A stretch of 49,555 nt of DNA from NCBI RefSeq assembly GCF_014836955.1, contig NZ_JACSPV010000033.1:1-49555 (forward strand), written 5' to 3'. This stretch comes from Bacillus norwichensis. GTDB lineage: Bacteria > Bacillota > Bacilli > Bacillales > Bacillaceae_C. A model generated the notes under the pieces. The model was given only the letters and a program-made list of their open reading frames with translations. It searched no databases and was not told the origin of the DNA. This document shows positions 7,632 to 15,222 of this stretch, piece by piece; position 1 is the first letter of the stretch; every line of letters starts with the position of its first letter. A program made the translations under genes and the position numbers.

Positions 7632-9101
7632 TCATTTTTTTATTGTGATTGTTTTAGCCTCAGTATAGAAATCAAAGCTGTGTCTTCCGCCCTCTCTTCC
7701 AATACCACTTGCTTTGGAACCTCCGAATGGTGTGCGCAGATCACGGACATACCAGCAATTGACCCACAATAGCCCGGAATTGATGGCTGATGAGACTCGT
7801 TGGGCTCTTCTTAAATCATTTGTCCAGACCACGCCAGCTAAGCCATAGATGGAATCATTAGCAATAACAACAGCATCTTCTTCCGTTTTAAATGGAATAA
7901 TCACTGGGACCGGTCCAAAGATTTCTTCCTGTGCCACTCGCATTTTGTTATTCACATCATATAGAACAGTCGGCATATAGAAGTTTCCTTCTTCAAGTCC
8001 TTCGACCCTCTTACCGCCATGCGCCAGTTTTGCTCCCTCTTCAAGCCCAATCTGTACATACTTGTCAACCGTTTCCAAATGGCTTTGAGAGACAAGAGCA
8101 CCCATATCAGTAGATTCATCCAATGGATCTCCCACCTTAATAGCGCGAACTGCTTCGACAAACTTGTCTAGAAATTGGTCATAAATGCTTTCTTGCACAA
8201 GAATTCTAGACCCTGCTAAGCAGATTTCTCCTTGGTTGCGGAATATCGCTTCAATCGAACCGGCTACTGCTTCATCCAAATCTGCATCTTCGAAAACGAT
8301 GTTAGCTGACTTTCCACCTAGCTCCAGCGAAACAGGAATGAGACTCTTGGATGCGTTAGCCATGACAGTCTTACCTGTTTCAGATTCGCCGACAAAAGAT
8401 ATTCGGCGCACAGACGGTTCGCTAGCCATCACCTTACCTACCGTACTACCCGGTCCAGTTACGATATTCAGCACACCCGCAGGCAGTCCAGCTTCGTTGG
8501 CAATTTCCCCAAGCATGACAGCACTTAGAGGTGTATAAGAGGCCGGTTTAACAACAATAGTGTTTCCCGCCGCCAGGGCGGCTGATGCTTTCCAAGTCAT
8601 TTGCATAAACGGCAGATTCCAAGGAATAATCAGACTGGTGACCCCTGCAGGAGCATACTGGGTATAAGACATATGACTGCTCATATCATAGTGTTCATGA
8701 GCGATATACTTAGCCATTTCAGCAAAAAAACGGAAGTTCGCTGCTGCACGCGGAATGTCAAAGTCCCGACTTTCTTTAATCGGTTTCCCAACATCCAACG
8801 TCTCCACAAAGCTAAGCTCATCCACTTTCTCTAAAATAAGGTCTGACATTTTGCATAAAATACGGGATCGTTCTTCAACCGACATGCCGCTCCATATACC
8901 ACTGGTGAAAGTCCGCTGGGCAACATCGATAGCGCGTTTCGTATCAATTTCATCTGCACTTGCTACCGAAGCTAATCTTTGGTTGTTTGCCGGATTAAGG
9001 GAATCGAACGTGGCTCCAGAATGGGCATCTACATATTGGCCGTCTATAAAAAGCTTAGCATCTTGTATTCTTGCTTTCTCCAATGCTTTCTGTTTCGTCA
9101 C
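7632..9101 (-). CDS. amnC: 2-aminomuconate 6-semialdehyde dehydrogenase
   Basis: NAD-dependent aldehyde dehydrogenase (489 residues) that oxidises 2-aminomuconate semialdehyde to 2-aminomuconate. The family's catalytic residues are present: Asn162 (PWNLP), Glu260 (LELGGK) and nucleophile Cys294 (GEICLAG). It resembles the hydroxymuconic-semialdehyde dehydrogenase branch. Position between the deaminase and hydratase genes, with the ACMS decarboxylase two genes upstream, sets its substrate. The start is GTG, with GAGGAGG 8 bp upstream, overlapping the stop of the deaminase gene by 4 bp, which suggests translational coupling. Confidence 0.92.
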   Translation of the reverse strand: MTKQKALEKARIQDAKLFIDGQYVDAHSGATFDSLNPANNQRLASVASADEIDTKRAIDVAQRTFTSGIWSGMSVEERSRILCKMSDLILEKVDELSFVETLDVGKPIKESRDFDIPRAAANFRFFAEMAKYIAHEHYDMSSHMSYTQYAPAGVTSLIIPWNLPFMQMTWKASAALAAGNTIVVKPASYTPLSAVMLGEIANEAGLPAGVLNIVTGPGSTVGKVMASEPSVRRISFVGESETGKTVMANASKSLIPVSLELGGKSANIVFEDADLDEAVAGSIEAIFRNQGEICLAGSRILVQESIYDQFLDKFVEAVRAIKVGDPLDESTDMGALVSQSHLETVDKYVQIGLEEGAKLAHGGKRVEGLEEGNFYMPTVLYDVNNKMRVAQEEIFGPVPVIIPFKTEEDAVVIANDSIYGLAGVVWTNDLRRAQRVSSAINSGLLWVNCWYVRDLRTPFGGSKASGIGREGGRHSFDFYTEAKTITIKK

Positions 9102-9595
9102 CTTGATTCCTCCTCGTCCTCCACTTCAAGAATCATTTCAATTTCAATGGCTGTATTGTTAGGCAGTTGTGCCATCCCAACTGCAGACCGGCCATGTTTA
9201 CCTTTTTCACCGAAAACTTTTCCAAGGAGATCAGATGCTCCGTTCATGACTACCGGCTGCTCAGTGAAATCTTCAGTACTGTTCACCATACCCAGCACTT
9301 TTACAACCCTTTTCACCTTACTTAAATCACCTAATTCATTCTTGACTACGCTGAGTAAATTAAGCATTGACTGCTGGGCGGCCTTATAGCCTTCTTTTGT
9401 TGTCAAGTCTCGGCCTAGCTTTCCGTGGTATTCATCCACGCCCTGCCCTGCGGTAAATAATAGATTTCCTGTCCGCACACAGCTGACATAGGAGCCTACA
9501 GCTGGTCTTAGAGATGGAAGCTCCAATCCGAGTCGTTCTAATCTTTTTTCAGGAGTTTCAGATATATCTGCAACATTTGCTTTAGGATTCGTCAT
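9098..9595 (-). CDS. amnD: 2-aminomuconate deaminase (RidA/YjgF family)
   Basis: Hydrolytic deaminase of 2-aminomuconate, giving 4-oxalocrotonate and ammonia. The protein (165 residues) is longer than typical 130-residue RidA proteins, with an N-terminal extension of about 30 residues. The RidA substrate-binding arginine (Arg136 in HGRSAVGM) and the glutamate 15 residues later (Glu151) are present. It overlaps both neighbours by 4 bp (ATGA/GTGA type), within the run 3-HAO, ACMSD, deaminase, dehydrogenase. RidA proteins more generally hydrolyse reactive enamines and imines, which fits this substrate. Confidence 0.88.
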   Translation of the reverse strand: MTNPKANVADISETPEKRLERLGLELPSLRPAVGSYVSCVRTGNLLFTAGQGVDEYHGKLGRDLTTKEGYKAAQQSMLNLLSVVKNELGDLSKVKRVVKVLGMVNSTEDFTEQPVVMNGASDLLGKVFGEKGKHGRSAVGMAQLPNNTAIEIEMILEVEDEEESR

Positions 9596-10608
9596 TTCAA
9601 CAATTCTTCCTTTACATTGATATTTAAGAAAGCTAGTGCGTTTTCGCCAAGGATGGCTTTCTTTTGTTCTTCGGTTAGCCCGAAAGTGTCATCAATGACC
9701 TTACCTGGCGGAATCTCCCGTAACAAGAATGGATAATCAGACCCCATGACAATTTTCTCATGACCGAAGCGGTCAACTAAATATTGTAGATTCATTGGGT
9801 CATAGTTTAATGAATCAAAGTAGAACTTTTTAGCATAAAAGCTCGGCGGCTTTTCAATTTTTCGGATATTCGGCCAGACATTCCAGCCTTGATCCAGACG
9901 GGGCAGGATATAAGGGAACGCTCCCCCGCCATGTGCAAAGCATACTTTCAGATTCGGATGTTTCTCCATAACAGCTCCATTGATCAGACTGGATGCAGCC
10001 AAAGCCGTCTCACTCGGCATTCCAACTGTGTACATGAAGTTATGGCGCGGAAAACGTTCCTTTCCTAGGGTTTCCCAAGGATGAACAAAGAGTGGGACGT
10101 TCCACTCCTCTGCGATAGCAAAAAAATCGGCAAAAGATGGGTCATCTAGGTTGTGGCCATTAACGTTTGTGCCAATTTCTATCCCCTTCAGGCCAAGCTC
10201 AAAGATGCAGCGCTTCATTTCACGTATAGCCGTGTTCGCATCCTGCATAGGAACGGTTCCAAGACCAATGAAGCGATCCGGATGATCTTTTACCGTTTCA
10301 GCGATAAAATCATTTTGTATTTTTGAAAAATCCTCCGCTTGGGCCGGATCTGCCCAGTAAGAAAAAGTGACTGGGATCGGAGACAAAACCTGAATATCAA
10401 CCCCTTCTTTATCCATGTCTTCAATTCGCTTTTGTGGACTCCAAACCTGATCGGTAACCTCACGGAAATTCTTTCCAGAAACCATAATATTGGCTCCACA
10501 AGAACAAGTTTTTTCCAATACCGGCCAGCGCCCGCCCCCATATTTTTCGACAAAATTTGGGATGTCTTCTGGAATAATATGTGTGTGGAAATCTACCCTC
10601 ATTTCCAC
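9592..10608 (-). CDS. nbaD: 2-amino-3-carboxymuconate-6-semialdehyde decarboxylase (ACMSD)
   Basis: Zinc-dependent decarboxylase of the amidohydrolase superfamily. It removes CO2 from ACMS, diverting it from spontaneous cyclisation to quinolinate. Metal ligands His8 and His10 (DFHTH), His176 (FVHPWE) and Asp291 (MGSDYPF), catalytic His226 (FAHGGGA) and an Arg at 49 all match the Pseudomonas fluorescens enzyme. Start taken as GTG 10608 with AGGAAG upstream; an ATG at 10602 is the alternative. The gene overlaps the dioxygenase gene by 10 bp. Confidence 0.95.
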   Translation of the reverse strand: MEMRVDFHTHIIPEDIPNFVEKYGGGRWPVLEKTCSCGANIMVSGKNFREVTDQVWSPQKRIEDMDKEGVDIQVLSPIPVTFSYWADPAQAEDFSKIQNDFIAETVKDHPDRFIGLGTVPMQDANTAIREMKRCIFELGLKGIEIGTNVNGHNLDDPSFADFFAIAEEWNVPLFVHPWETLGKERFPRHNFMYTVGMPSETALAASSLINGAVMEKHPNLKVCFAHGGGAFPYILPRLDQGWNVWPNIRKIEKPPSFYAKKFYFDSLNYDPMNLQYLVDRFGHEKIVMGSDYPFLLREIPPGKVIDDTFGLTEEQKKAILGENALAFLNINVKEELLK

Positions 10609-11144
10609 AAGCCTACTTCCTCAGGCATAACATGGCCGCAATTGTCACACGTGCGAAGATCCTCGCTGCTATTAAATTCTTCAATACCGGCTTTTAGTTG
10701 AGTTTCAATATTGGTCAATTGCATGGTAATACGATGCAATTCATGATCGCACTTGTCACAGAACCAAACCATATCCTCTAATTGTCCAGGCCCACGCATT
10801 TTCTCAATTACAAGACCATATGTGTCAGCTACTCGATGCGGGGAATGCGGTACGTTGGCTGGAAGCAAGAACACTTCCCCTTCCTTGACAGTGACCACCT
10901 CGCGTTTTCCCTCATCATTAATGATTTCAACATAACAGTCTCCTTCAATCTGATAAAAAAACTCTTCAGCAGGGCTGACGTGGAAATCACGGCGTTTATT
11001 TGGTCCACCAACCATCATGTAAATGAAATCAGAGTCTTGCCATAAAGCTTTATTGTTCACCGGCGGCTGCAGCTGATCTTTGTTTTCCTCAATCCATCCC
11101 TTTAGACTAAATGCTTCAAACGTCCTGATTGTGTCTTTTGTCAT
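10599..11144 (-). CDS. nbaC: 3-hydroxyanthranilate 3,4-dioxygenase
   Basis: Extradiol-type cupin dioxygenase that opens 3-hydroxyanthranilate to 2-amino-3-carboxymuconate semialdehyde using Fe(II) and O2. Predicted iron ligands are His55, Glu61 and His100 (FHVSPAEEFFYQ; VPHSPHR). The bacterial C-terminal rubredoxin-like site is complete: Cys129/Cys132 and Cys166/Cys169. These match the Cupriavidus enzyme in spacing. It is the first gene of the nine-gene operon running to 3799, with GGAGGG upstream of the ATG. It defines the pathway as a 3-hydroxyanthranilate meta-cleavage route. Confidence 0.96.
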   Translation of the reverse strand: MTKDTIRTFEAFSLKGWIEENKDQLQPPVNNKALWQDSDFIYMMVGGPNKRRDFHVSPAEEFFYQIEGDCYVEIINDEGKREVVTVKEGEVFLLPANVPHSPHRVADTYGLVIEKMRGPGQLEDMVWFCDKCDHELHRITMQLTNIETQLKAGIEEFNSSEDLRTCDNCGHVMPEEVGLWK

Positions 11145-11244
11145 AATTAATACCCTCCATTCTAAATCCTCCTAAATAAAGCGCATTCATTTTTAATTTC
11201 AGCTGGATGCGCCTCCTAGCTTAGAAGTTTTTTTATTTAAGATT

Positions 11245-11250
11245 AGTATA
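11245..11250 (-). promoter_or_regulatory. Candidate -10 box of the 3-hydroxyanthranilate operon
   Basis: TATACT on the minus strand, about 100 bp before the nbaC ATG. No good -35 hexamer is found at 16-18 bp, which is typical of activator-dependent promoters. A dyad at 11281-11297 would be centred near -51. Confidence 0.4.
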
Positions 11251-11280
11251 ATGAAAGGGCATTCTTTATATGGTCGTATT

Positions 11281-11297
11281 ATTTCACAATATGAAAT
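11281..11297. promoter_or_regulatory. Candidate operator dyad upstream of the nbaC operon (possible IclR site)
   Basis: The plus strand reads ATTTCACAATATGAAAT, a perfect 6+5+6 dyad. The core TTTCA-N5-TGAAA recurs at 20415-20429 upstream of the MFS gene, and with one mismatch at 19044-19058 upstream of the iclR-type gene. This points to a shared regulator, most simply the IclR protein of the cluster. Inference from pattern only. Confidence 0.45.
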
Positions 11298-11360
11298 AAG
11301 CTAAAAATTCCTTAAAGTTTTTCCTTTAATGTATTTTTGGGTAAATAGCAAATGTGCCAT

Positions 11361-11398
11361 AAAAAGCTTGTAGAGAAAAACTATCTACCTCTACAAGC
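11361..11398 (-). terminator. Rho-independent terminator after the isochorismatase-like gene
   Basis: A perfect 10-bp stem GCTTGTAGAG / CTCTACAAGC with a 13-nt loop. On the minus strand it is followed by TTTTTATG. It ends the upstream hydrolase transcript and separates it from the nbaC operon. Confidence 0.85.
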
Positions 11399-11435
11399 CA
11401 AGCAACACCTTTAGATAAGTTATCTCAAATCCACC

Positions 11436-12092
11436 CTACACCCGCTCAACCTCCTCCGTACCTTCAACCTTCTGCATAAAATCATCCGCCTTCATAACAT
11501 GAGCGGTAGATCCTCCCAAAATTGTTAAACATACGCGGTGAACTTCCTCTGCTGGAACCTTTCCGAAGCCAATATCTCCATAATCATAGGTACCTGTCAC
11601 ATCTGATAGAAAAGCGACCTTATATCCTCTATACATCGCATCCCGCGCTGCCGCAAAACAACAATCTTCTGTTGTCAGTCCTACAATCACCACATTCTCA
11701 ATCTCCTGGTTCCGCAGGATTATATCCAAGTTAGTACCGAAAAAGGGACTGTATCGATGTTTTTTAATCACAATTTCATTTTCCAAAGGAGCGACTTCAG
11801 GATAGATCTCTGTCCCCGGTGTGCCATCAATTAAGCAGGCTCTATCAGCAACAAGTGGATAGATATCTCCGTACAATCCCATATCGGATCCGTCTTCGCG
11901 GTGAACATGTGCTGTATAGATCACCGAAATTCCTTTTGTCCTTGAAAACTCCAGAACATCCTTGAGTCTCGGCAGCAACTTTTGTCCCATCGCAGTCTCC
12001 AGCGGCGCTCCTGATGCGACAAAATCATTTTGCATGTCAATGACCAATAAAGCTGTTTTTTTCGGATCAATATGATTAATTTGTAACCCCAT
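11436..12092 (-). CDS. Isochorismatase-family cysteine hydrolase, substrate unknown
   Basis: A 218-residue alpha/beta hydrolase of the isochorismatase/nicotinamidase fold. The catalytic triad is visible: Asp19 (LLVIDMQNDF), Lys111 (IKKHRYSPFFGT) and Cys144 (TTEDCCFAAARDA). Family members hydrolyse amides, carbamoyl groups or vinyl ethers. It follows the FAD synthetase gene with a structured repeat between them and is ended by a good terminator. No step in the tryptophan-anthranilate pathway obviously needs it: kynB already supplies formamidase activity. It may handle a side product or another aromatic amide. Confidence 0.85.
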   Translation of the reverse strand: MGLQINHIDPKKTALLVIDMQNDFVASGAPLETAMGQKLLPRLKDVLEFSRTKGISVIYTAHVHREDGSDMGLYGDIYPLVADRACLIDGTPGTEIYPEVAPLENEIVIKKHRYSPFFGTNLDIILRNQEIENVVIVGLTTEDCCFAAARDAMYRGYKVAFLSDVTGTYDYGDIGFGKVPAEEVHRVCLTILGGSTAHVMKADDFMQKVEGTEEVERV

Positions 12093-12106
12093 ACCTATCC
12101 CTCCTT

Positions 12107-12290
12107 ATCAAATGCACCTTGGCCTATTTGCGCCAAGATTATATCAAGCTTCGCTCGATAAATTCCTCTGAAAATCTGTGATCCTTCGAGGGCTTTGAGC
12201 TTAATTAGCCGGACTTGCAACCCCCACTGAATGGAATATCATATGCAATCAGTTCACCACTTATAGAATTGGGAGACTTGTGTCAACTTA
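12107..12290 (-). repeat. Structured dispersed repeat, copy A
   Basis: One of five related elements of about 180-195 bp, all in the same orientation (other copies near 14390, 29669, 30762 and 41929). On the minus strand the family begins AACTTCATTCAGCAG or similar and ends in GGCGCATTTGA. This copy is the most divergent at the start (AAGTTGACACAAG) and lies 8 bp past the FAD synthetase stop. It keeps the final hairpin in part. Confidence 0.8.
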
Positions 12291-12298
12291 CCTTATCA

Positions 12299-12826
12299 CT
12301 ACGCCCACCCAAGCAGAGGCAAAGCCTGATCCTGCTTCCCCTGTAAAATCAATTCTCTGATTCTACTGGAGGAAATTCGTTCTCCATTCGCACAACAAAT
12401 AGGATGAATCGGGTTGACGAGGAAATGTTTTTTTAAAAGAGAAACATCCCCACCCCGCTCATATCCGAACCTAAAATCATCTCCAACTATGATTGACCTT
12501 GGATTCATCACAGATAACTCATTAATAAAATCATCCGGCGTCCGTTGCAAATAGTGTTCATCAAATTTAGCGAGCACAACATGATCTACACCTAAATCCT
12601 TCAAAAGCTTTAGCTTTTCATTCGGATTCGTCAGTATCTGAGCTCCCTGAAAGTACGCTCGAGGAGGCGGATAAAATGTATACACTACACTCGCTACGCC
12701 CTCGGAGCGGCTATTCTTTACCATTTCACGGATGACGGTTTGATGTCCGCGATGTACCCCATCAAAAGCCCCGATGGCAACAACCGACCCGGATAGTATA
12801 AGACCTTCGTTTTGGTGAACTCTCAA
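12299..12826 (-). CDS. Stand-alone FMN adenylyltransferase (FAD synthetase), RibF N-domain only
   Basis: A 175-residue protein that matches only the N-terminal FMN adenylyltransferase domain of bifunctional RibF (normally about 310 residues). The nucleotidyltransferase motif GAFDGVHRGHQ (19-29) and the ISSSRIRELI motif near the C-terminus are present; the riboflavin kinase domain is absent. Start is TTG with GGGAG 5 bp upstream. It sits directly behind the flavin monooxygenase gene, so it probably makes extra FAD from FMN for that enzyme. I recall a FAD synthetase alongside the anthranilate 3-hydroxylase genes of Geobacillus thermodenitrificans; this should be confirmed. Confidence 0.88.
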   Translation of the reverse strand: MRVHQNEGLILSGSVVAIGAFDGVHRGHQTVIREMVKNSRSEGVASVVYTFYPPPRAYFQGAQILTNPNEKLKLLKDLGVDHVVLAKFDEHYLQRTPDDFINELSVMNPRSIIVGDDFRFGYERGGDVSLLKKHFLVNPIHPICCANGERISSSRIRELILQGKQDQALPLLGWA

Positions 12827-12862
12827 CTGATCTCCCTCATTTCAGCCCTAAAAATCGGAACG

Positions 12863-14368
12863 TTATTTGGTTAATTCTTTCATTTTGCTTTTATATTCAT
12901 CAGACATCAACAAGGATTCTTCCAAGGCACGATCCACACGAGGATAAGAAGGATTATTCCTCTTATGCACATTGTAGAACATTCCCATTTTGCGAACTGG
13001 ATCTCCTGAATAATAGCGCTCATATTGTAATAGCCTTTGACCAAACGCCTCTCCACTCAAATCCCAAGCCAGCTTGAACAAACGTACTCTCTTTTCAGAT
13101 GAGATACCTGAACGCCCAGTATAATACTTATTCATATCATCGGCTATTTCTGGGTTATTAAAATCTGCTCCTGTTGGTGACATCAAGAGGCCGCCTGCAG
13201 CAACTGTCTGGAGAATCTCTATTGCTCTCGGATACATATTAGGCAGTAAACCACGAACAGTTTCCAGCGGTACAATATTTGGAATCGCTTCTCCTTGTTC
13301 CGTGATAGTAAATTCCCGCTCAGCAGTGCGCACCAATGCTCTTATGGTTTCCACACCTTGGATCAGTTCAGACAACTGATTTTGAACGTTCAGAAACCCG
13401 TCTACTCCAATGGAATCTGCAATGGCACATGTCACATCAGTGACAAAAGAGATTTTGGCTAGTCCCCTTACAGCCGACTGATGAGAAGGCTGCAAATTGG
13501 CCCCTGTTTTCGGATACAATAAGTTGCCAGCCTCCACATTTTGATTAATAAATACACGCTCCCAAGGAACAAGAACATCATCAAAGACTAATACTGCATC
13601 CATTTCTTCGAACCTTGAAGCAAGTGGGTGATCCCACGTTGAACGTTTTCCATCCTGAGTCTCTTCACGGCAGTAGATTTTCAAACCAGGTGTATCGATT
13701 GGCAAAGCAAACGAGATGGCAAACTTTTCATCACCTGGCTTAAAGCTAGGATAAGAATAAATAATCACTTCATCAGTAATAGGCGCAAGCGTTGCCAGCA
13801 TTTTAGAACCGCGGACAATTAATCCATCTTCCGTTTCTCTTACCACTCCTAGGTGAGAGTATTCAGATTCCTGTTCATGCGAAGATTTGCTTCGATCATT
13901 TTGCGGATTCACAATTGCATGTGTGAGAAATAAATCGTTATCCCTTACATATCTGTAATAATTAATGATATTCTCACCGTAGCGGTCTTCTCCATACTCC
14001 CTGAAGAACCAATCATTCGTCGCAAAGGAAGTGAGGACTACATTCAAGAAATCCGGGGTTCTCCCCATCAGCCCAAAAGTGGCTTCAGCCCAGATTTCGA
14101 ATACGCGTCTGCGCTTTTGCAGATCTTCTCCATCCCTTGGAATAAGAAACGAATTATTGACTCTTTCTCCTGTTTCCTCACAAATATGAGTAATTTCTTC
14201 CTGGTACTCAGGATCATGCTGCATGTCATATAACCTGGCAAACTCTTTAATCGGCTGCGTAAAAACCGGATGATTATAAACATCTGTTATTCTTTCACCG
14301 CGAAGCCATACCTCCGGTTGCCTTGATTGAACTCCTTTAATGTAATCTGCTCCTGTTCTAATCCCCAT
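12863..14368 (-). CDS. FADH2-dependent aromatic monooxygenase, HpaB family; probable anthranilate 3-monooxygenase
   Basis: A cytosolic 501-residue oxygenase of the 4-hydroxyphenylacetate 3-monooxygenase (HpaB) / acyl-CoA-dehydrogenase-like fold. The family segment [13 protein letters not shown] is clear, as are [10 protein letters not shown] and a C-terminal [12 protein letters not shown] region. It uses reduced flavin supplied by a separate reductase, encoded by the gene upstream. Start is ATG 14368 (MGIRTG), 7 bp after GGAGGG; an ATG at 14383 lies inside the ribosome-binding site. No kynurenine 3-monooxygenase exists in the window, yet a complete 3-hydroxyanthranilate pathway does. The best reading is hydroxylation of anthranilate to 3-hydroxyanthranilate. 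4-hydroxyphenylacetate remains a formal alternative. Confidence 0.85.
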   Translation of the reverse strand: MGIRTGADYIKGVQSRQPEVWLRGERITDVYNHPVFTQPIKEFARLYDMQHDPEYQEEITHICEETGERVNNSFLIPRDGEDLQKRRRVFEIWAEATFGLMGRTPDFLNVVLTSFATNDWFFREYGEDRYGENIINYYRYVRDNDLFLTHAIVNPQNDRSKSSHEQESEYSHLGVVRETEDGLIVRGSKMLATLAPITDEVIIYSYPSFKPGDEKFAISFALPIDTPGLKIYCREETQDGKRSTWDHPLASRFEEMDAVLVFDDVLVPWERVFINQNVEAGNLLYPKTGANLQPSHQSAVRGLAKISFVTDVTCAIADSIGVDGFLNVQNQLSELIQGVETIRALVRTAEREFTITEQGEAIPNIVPLETVRGLLPNMYPRAIEILQTVAAGGLLMSPTGADFNNPEIADDMNKYYTGRSGISSEKRVRLFKLAWDLSGEAFGQRLLQYERYYSGDPVRKMGMFYNVHKRNNPSYPRVDRALEESLLMSDEYKSKMKELTK

Positions 14369-14389
14369 TTTCCGTCCCTCCATTTGTTA

Positions 14390-14584
14390 ATCAAATGCGC
14401 CTCGGCGTATTTGCGCCAGATTTTAACGAGCTTTAATCTCAATACATCTCCTCTGAAAATCTAATGCATCTACCGGGAGCTTTAATTTTATTCAGACGGG
14501 GTTTGACCCCCGCTGAATGGAATACCGAAATCTTTCATCTCACCACTTACAGAAGTCGGCGACTCCTGCTGTATGAAGTTAAAA
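14390..14584 (-). repeat. Structured dispersed repeat, copy B
   Basis: Lies between the flavin reductase stop (3 bp away) and the monooxygenase start. Three hairpins are visible on the minus strand, including ATTCAGCGGGGGT pairing with ACCCCGTCTGAAT and a terminal hairpin with arms TGGCGCAAATACGCC and GGCGCATTTGA. It would be transcribed within the operon. Confidence 0.85.
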
Positions 14585-14587
14585 AGA

Positions 14588-15070
14588 TTAATTTCCTGCT
14601 AACATAGCTTTATATTCCGTTTCGGAAAACCTACCTCTGTAAAAAATGAGCCCTTCATTGTCACTATGAGAAAAGTCTTCAATCTTACCTACAAACAACA
14701 GATGGTCACCACCTTCATATTCCGCCCAAGGAGAACATTCAAAGTGAGCCGAAGCACCTTTTAATCTGGGACCTCTTGTACCTTCTTCCCATTCCACAAC
14801 TAAATCTTCTTGAGGACGCCCTGCAAATTGCATGGCATAAGCTGACTGATTTGCAGATAAAACATTGATTACGAATGATCTGTTCTTTAATTCCTCAAAA
14901 GCTTTTGTCCCTTTATCAATTGAAACAAGCAAAAGTGCCGGGTCCAAAGATACGGAAGTAAAGGAATTAACCGTAATCCCTCTTCTTTGACCTTCATTAT
15001 TCACCCATGTAACCACTGTGACACCGGTTGCAAAACAGCCAAAAGCATTTCTTAACTCTCTGACATCCAT
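14588..15070 (-). CDS. Flavin reductase (HpaC-like) of the two-component monooxygenase
   Basis: A 160-residue FMN-binding split-barrel NAD(P)H:flavin reductase. The N-terminal region LRNAFGCFATGVTVVTW and GITVNSFTSVSLDPALLLVSID are the classic flavin-binding segments. The C-terminal part DHLLFVGKIEDF also fits the family. It supplies reduced flavin to the monooxygenase encoded next in the operon. GGAGG lies 10 bp before the ATG. A transcription terminator for the preceding TRAP genes and a possible weak promoter (TTGATA-N16-GATAGT around 15105-15140) lie upstream. Confidence 0.92.
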   Translation of the reverse strand: MDVRELRNAFGCFATGVTVVTWVNNEGQRRGITVNSFTSVSLDPALLLVSIDKGTKAFEELKNRSFVINVLSANQSAYAMQFAGRPQEDLVVEWEEGTRGPRLKGASAHFECSPWAEYEGGDHLLFVGKIEDFSHSDNEGLIFYRGRFSETEYKAMLAGN

Positions 15071-15175
15071 ATGCTTACTTCCTCCAATCTCGGTGTTTGT
15101 ACTATCAATATATTGAAAACGCTATCAACGCTCAATCTTAGGATTCCTTATGATGAAATCATCCAGATTTTTTTC

Positions 15176-15201
15176 AAAAAAAAGTGACCCTGTCGGATCA
15201 C
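15176..15201 (-). terminator. Rho-independent terminator after the TRAP operon
   Basis: Minus-strand stem GTGATCC / GGGTCAC (one G-U pair) with loop GACA, followed by eight T. It lies 22 bp past the dctM stop and separates the TRAP genes from the flavin reductase gene. Confidence 0.75.
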
Positions 15202-15222
15202 GCAAAGAAATATGTAGGCTAT

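Noticed and set aside
8755-9389. Plus-strand open frames opposite the dehydrogenase and deaminase genes
   Set aside because: They mirror real minus-strand genes with full active sites; the translations show no recognisable family.
11346-11360. AGCAAATGTGCCA as a minus-strand sigma-54 site
   Set aside because: Only 2 bp separate the two boxes instead of 5.
12863-14368. 4-hydroxyphenylacetate 3-monooxygenase as the function of the HpaB-type protein
   Set aside because: No homoprotocatechuate pathway genes (hpaD, hpaE and others) are present, while a 3-hydroxyanthranilate pathway lacking its hydroxylase is.
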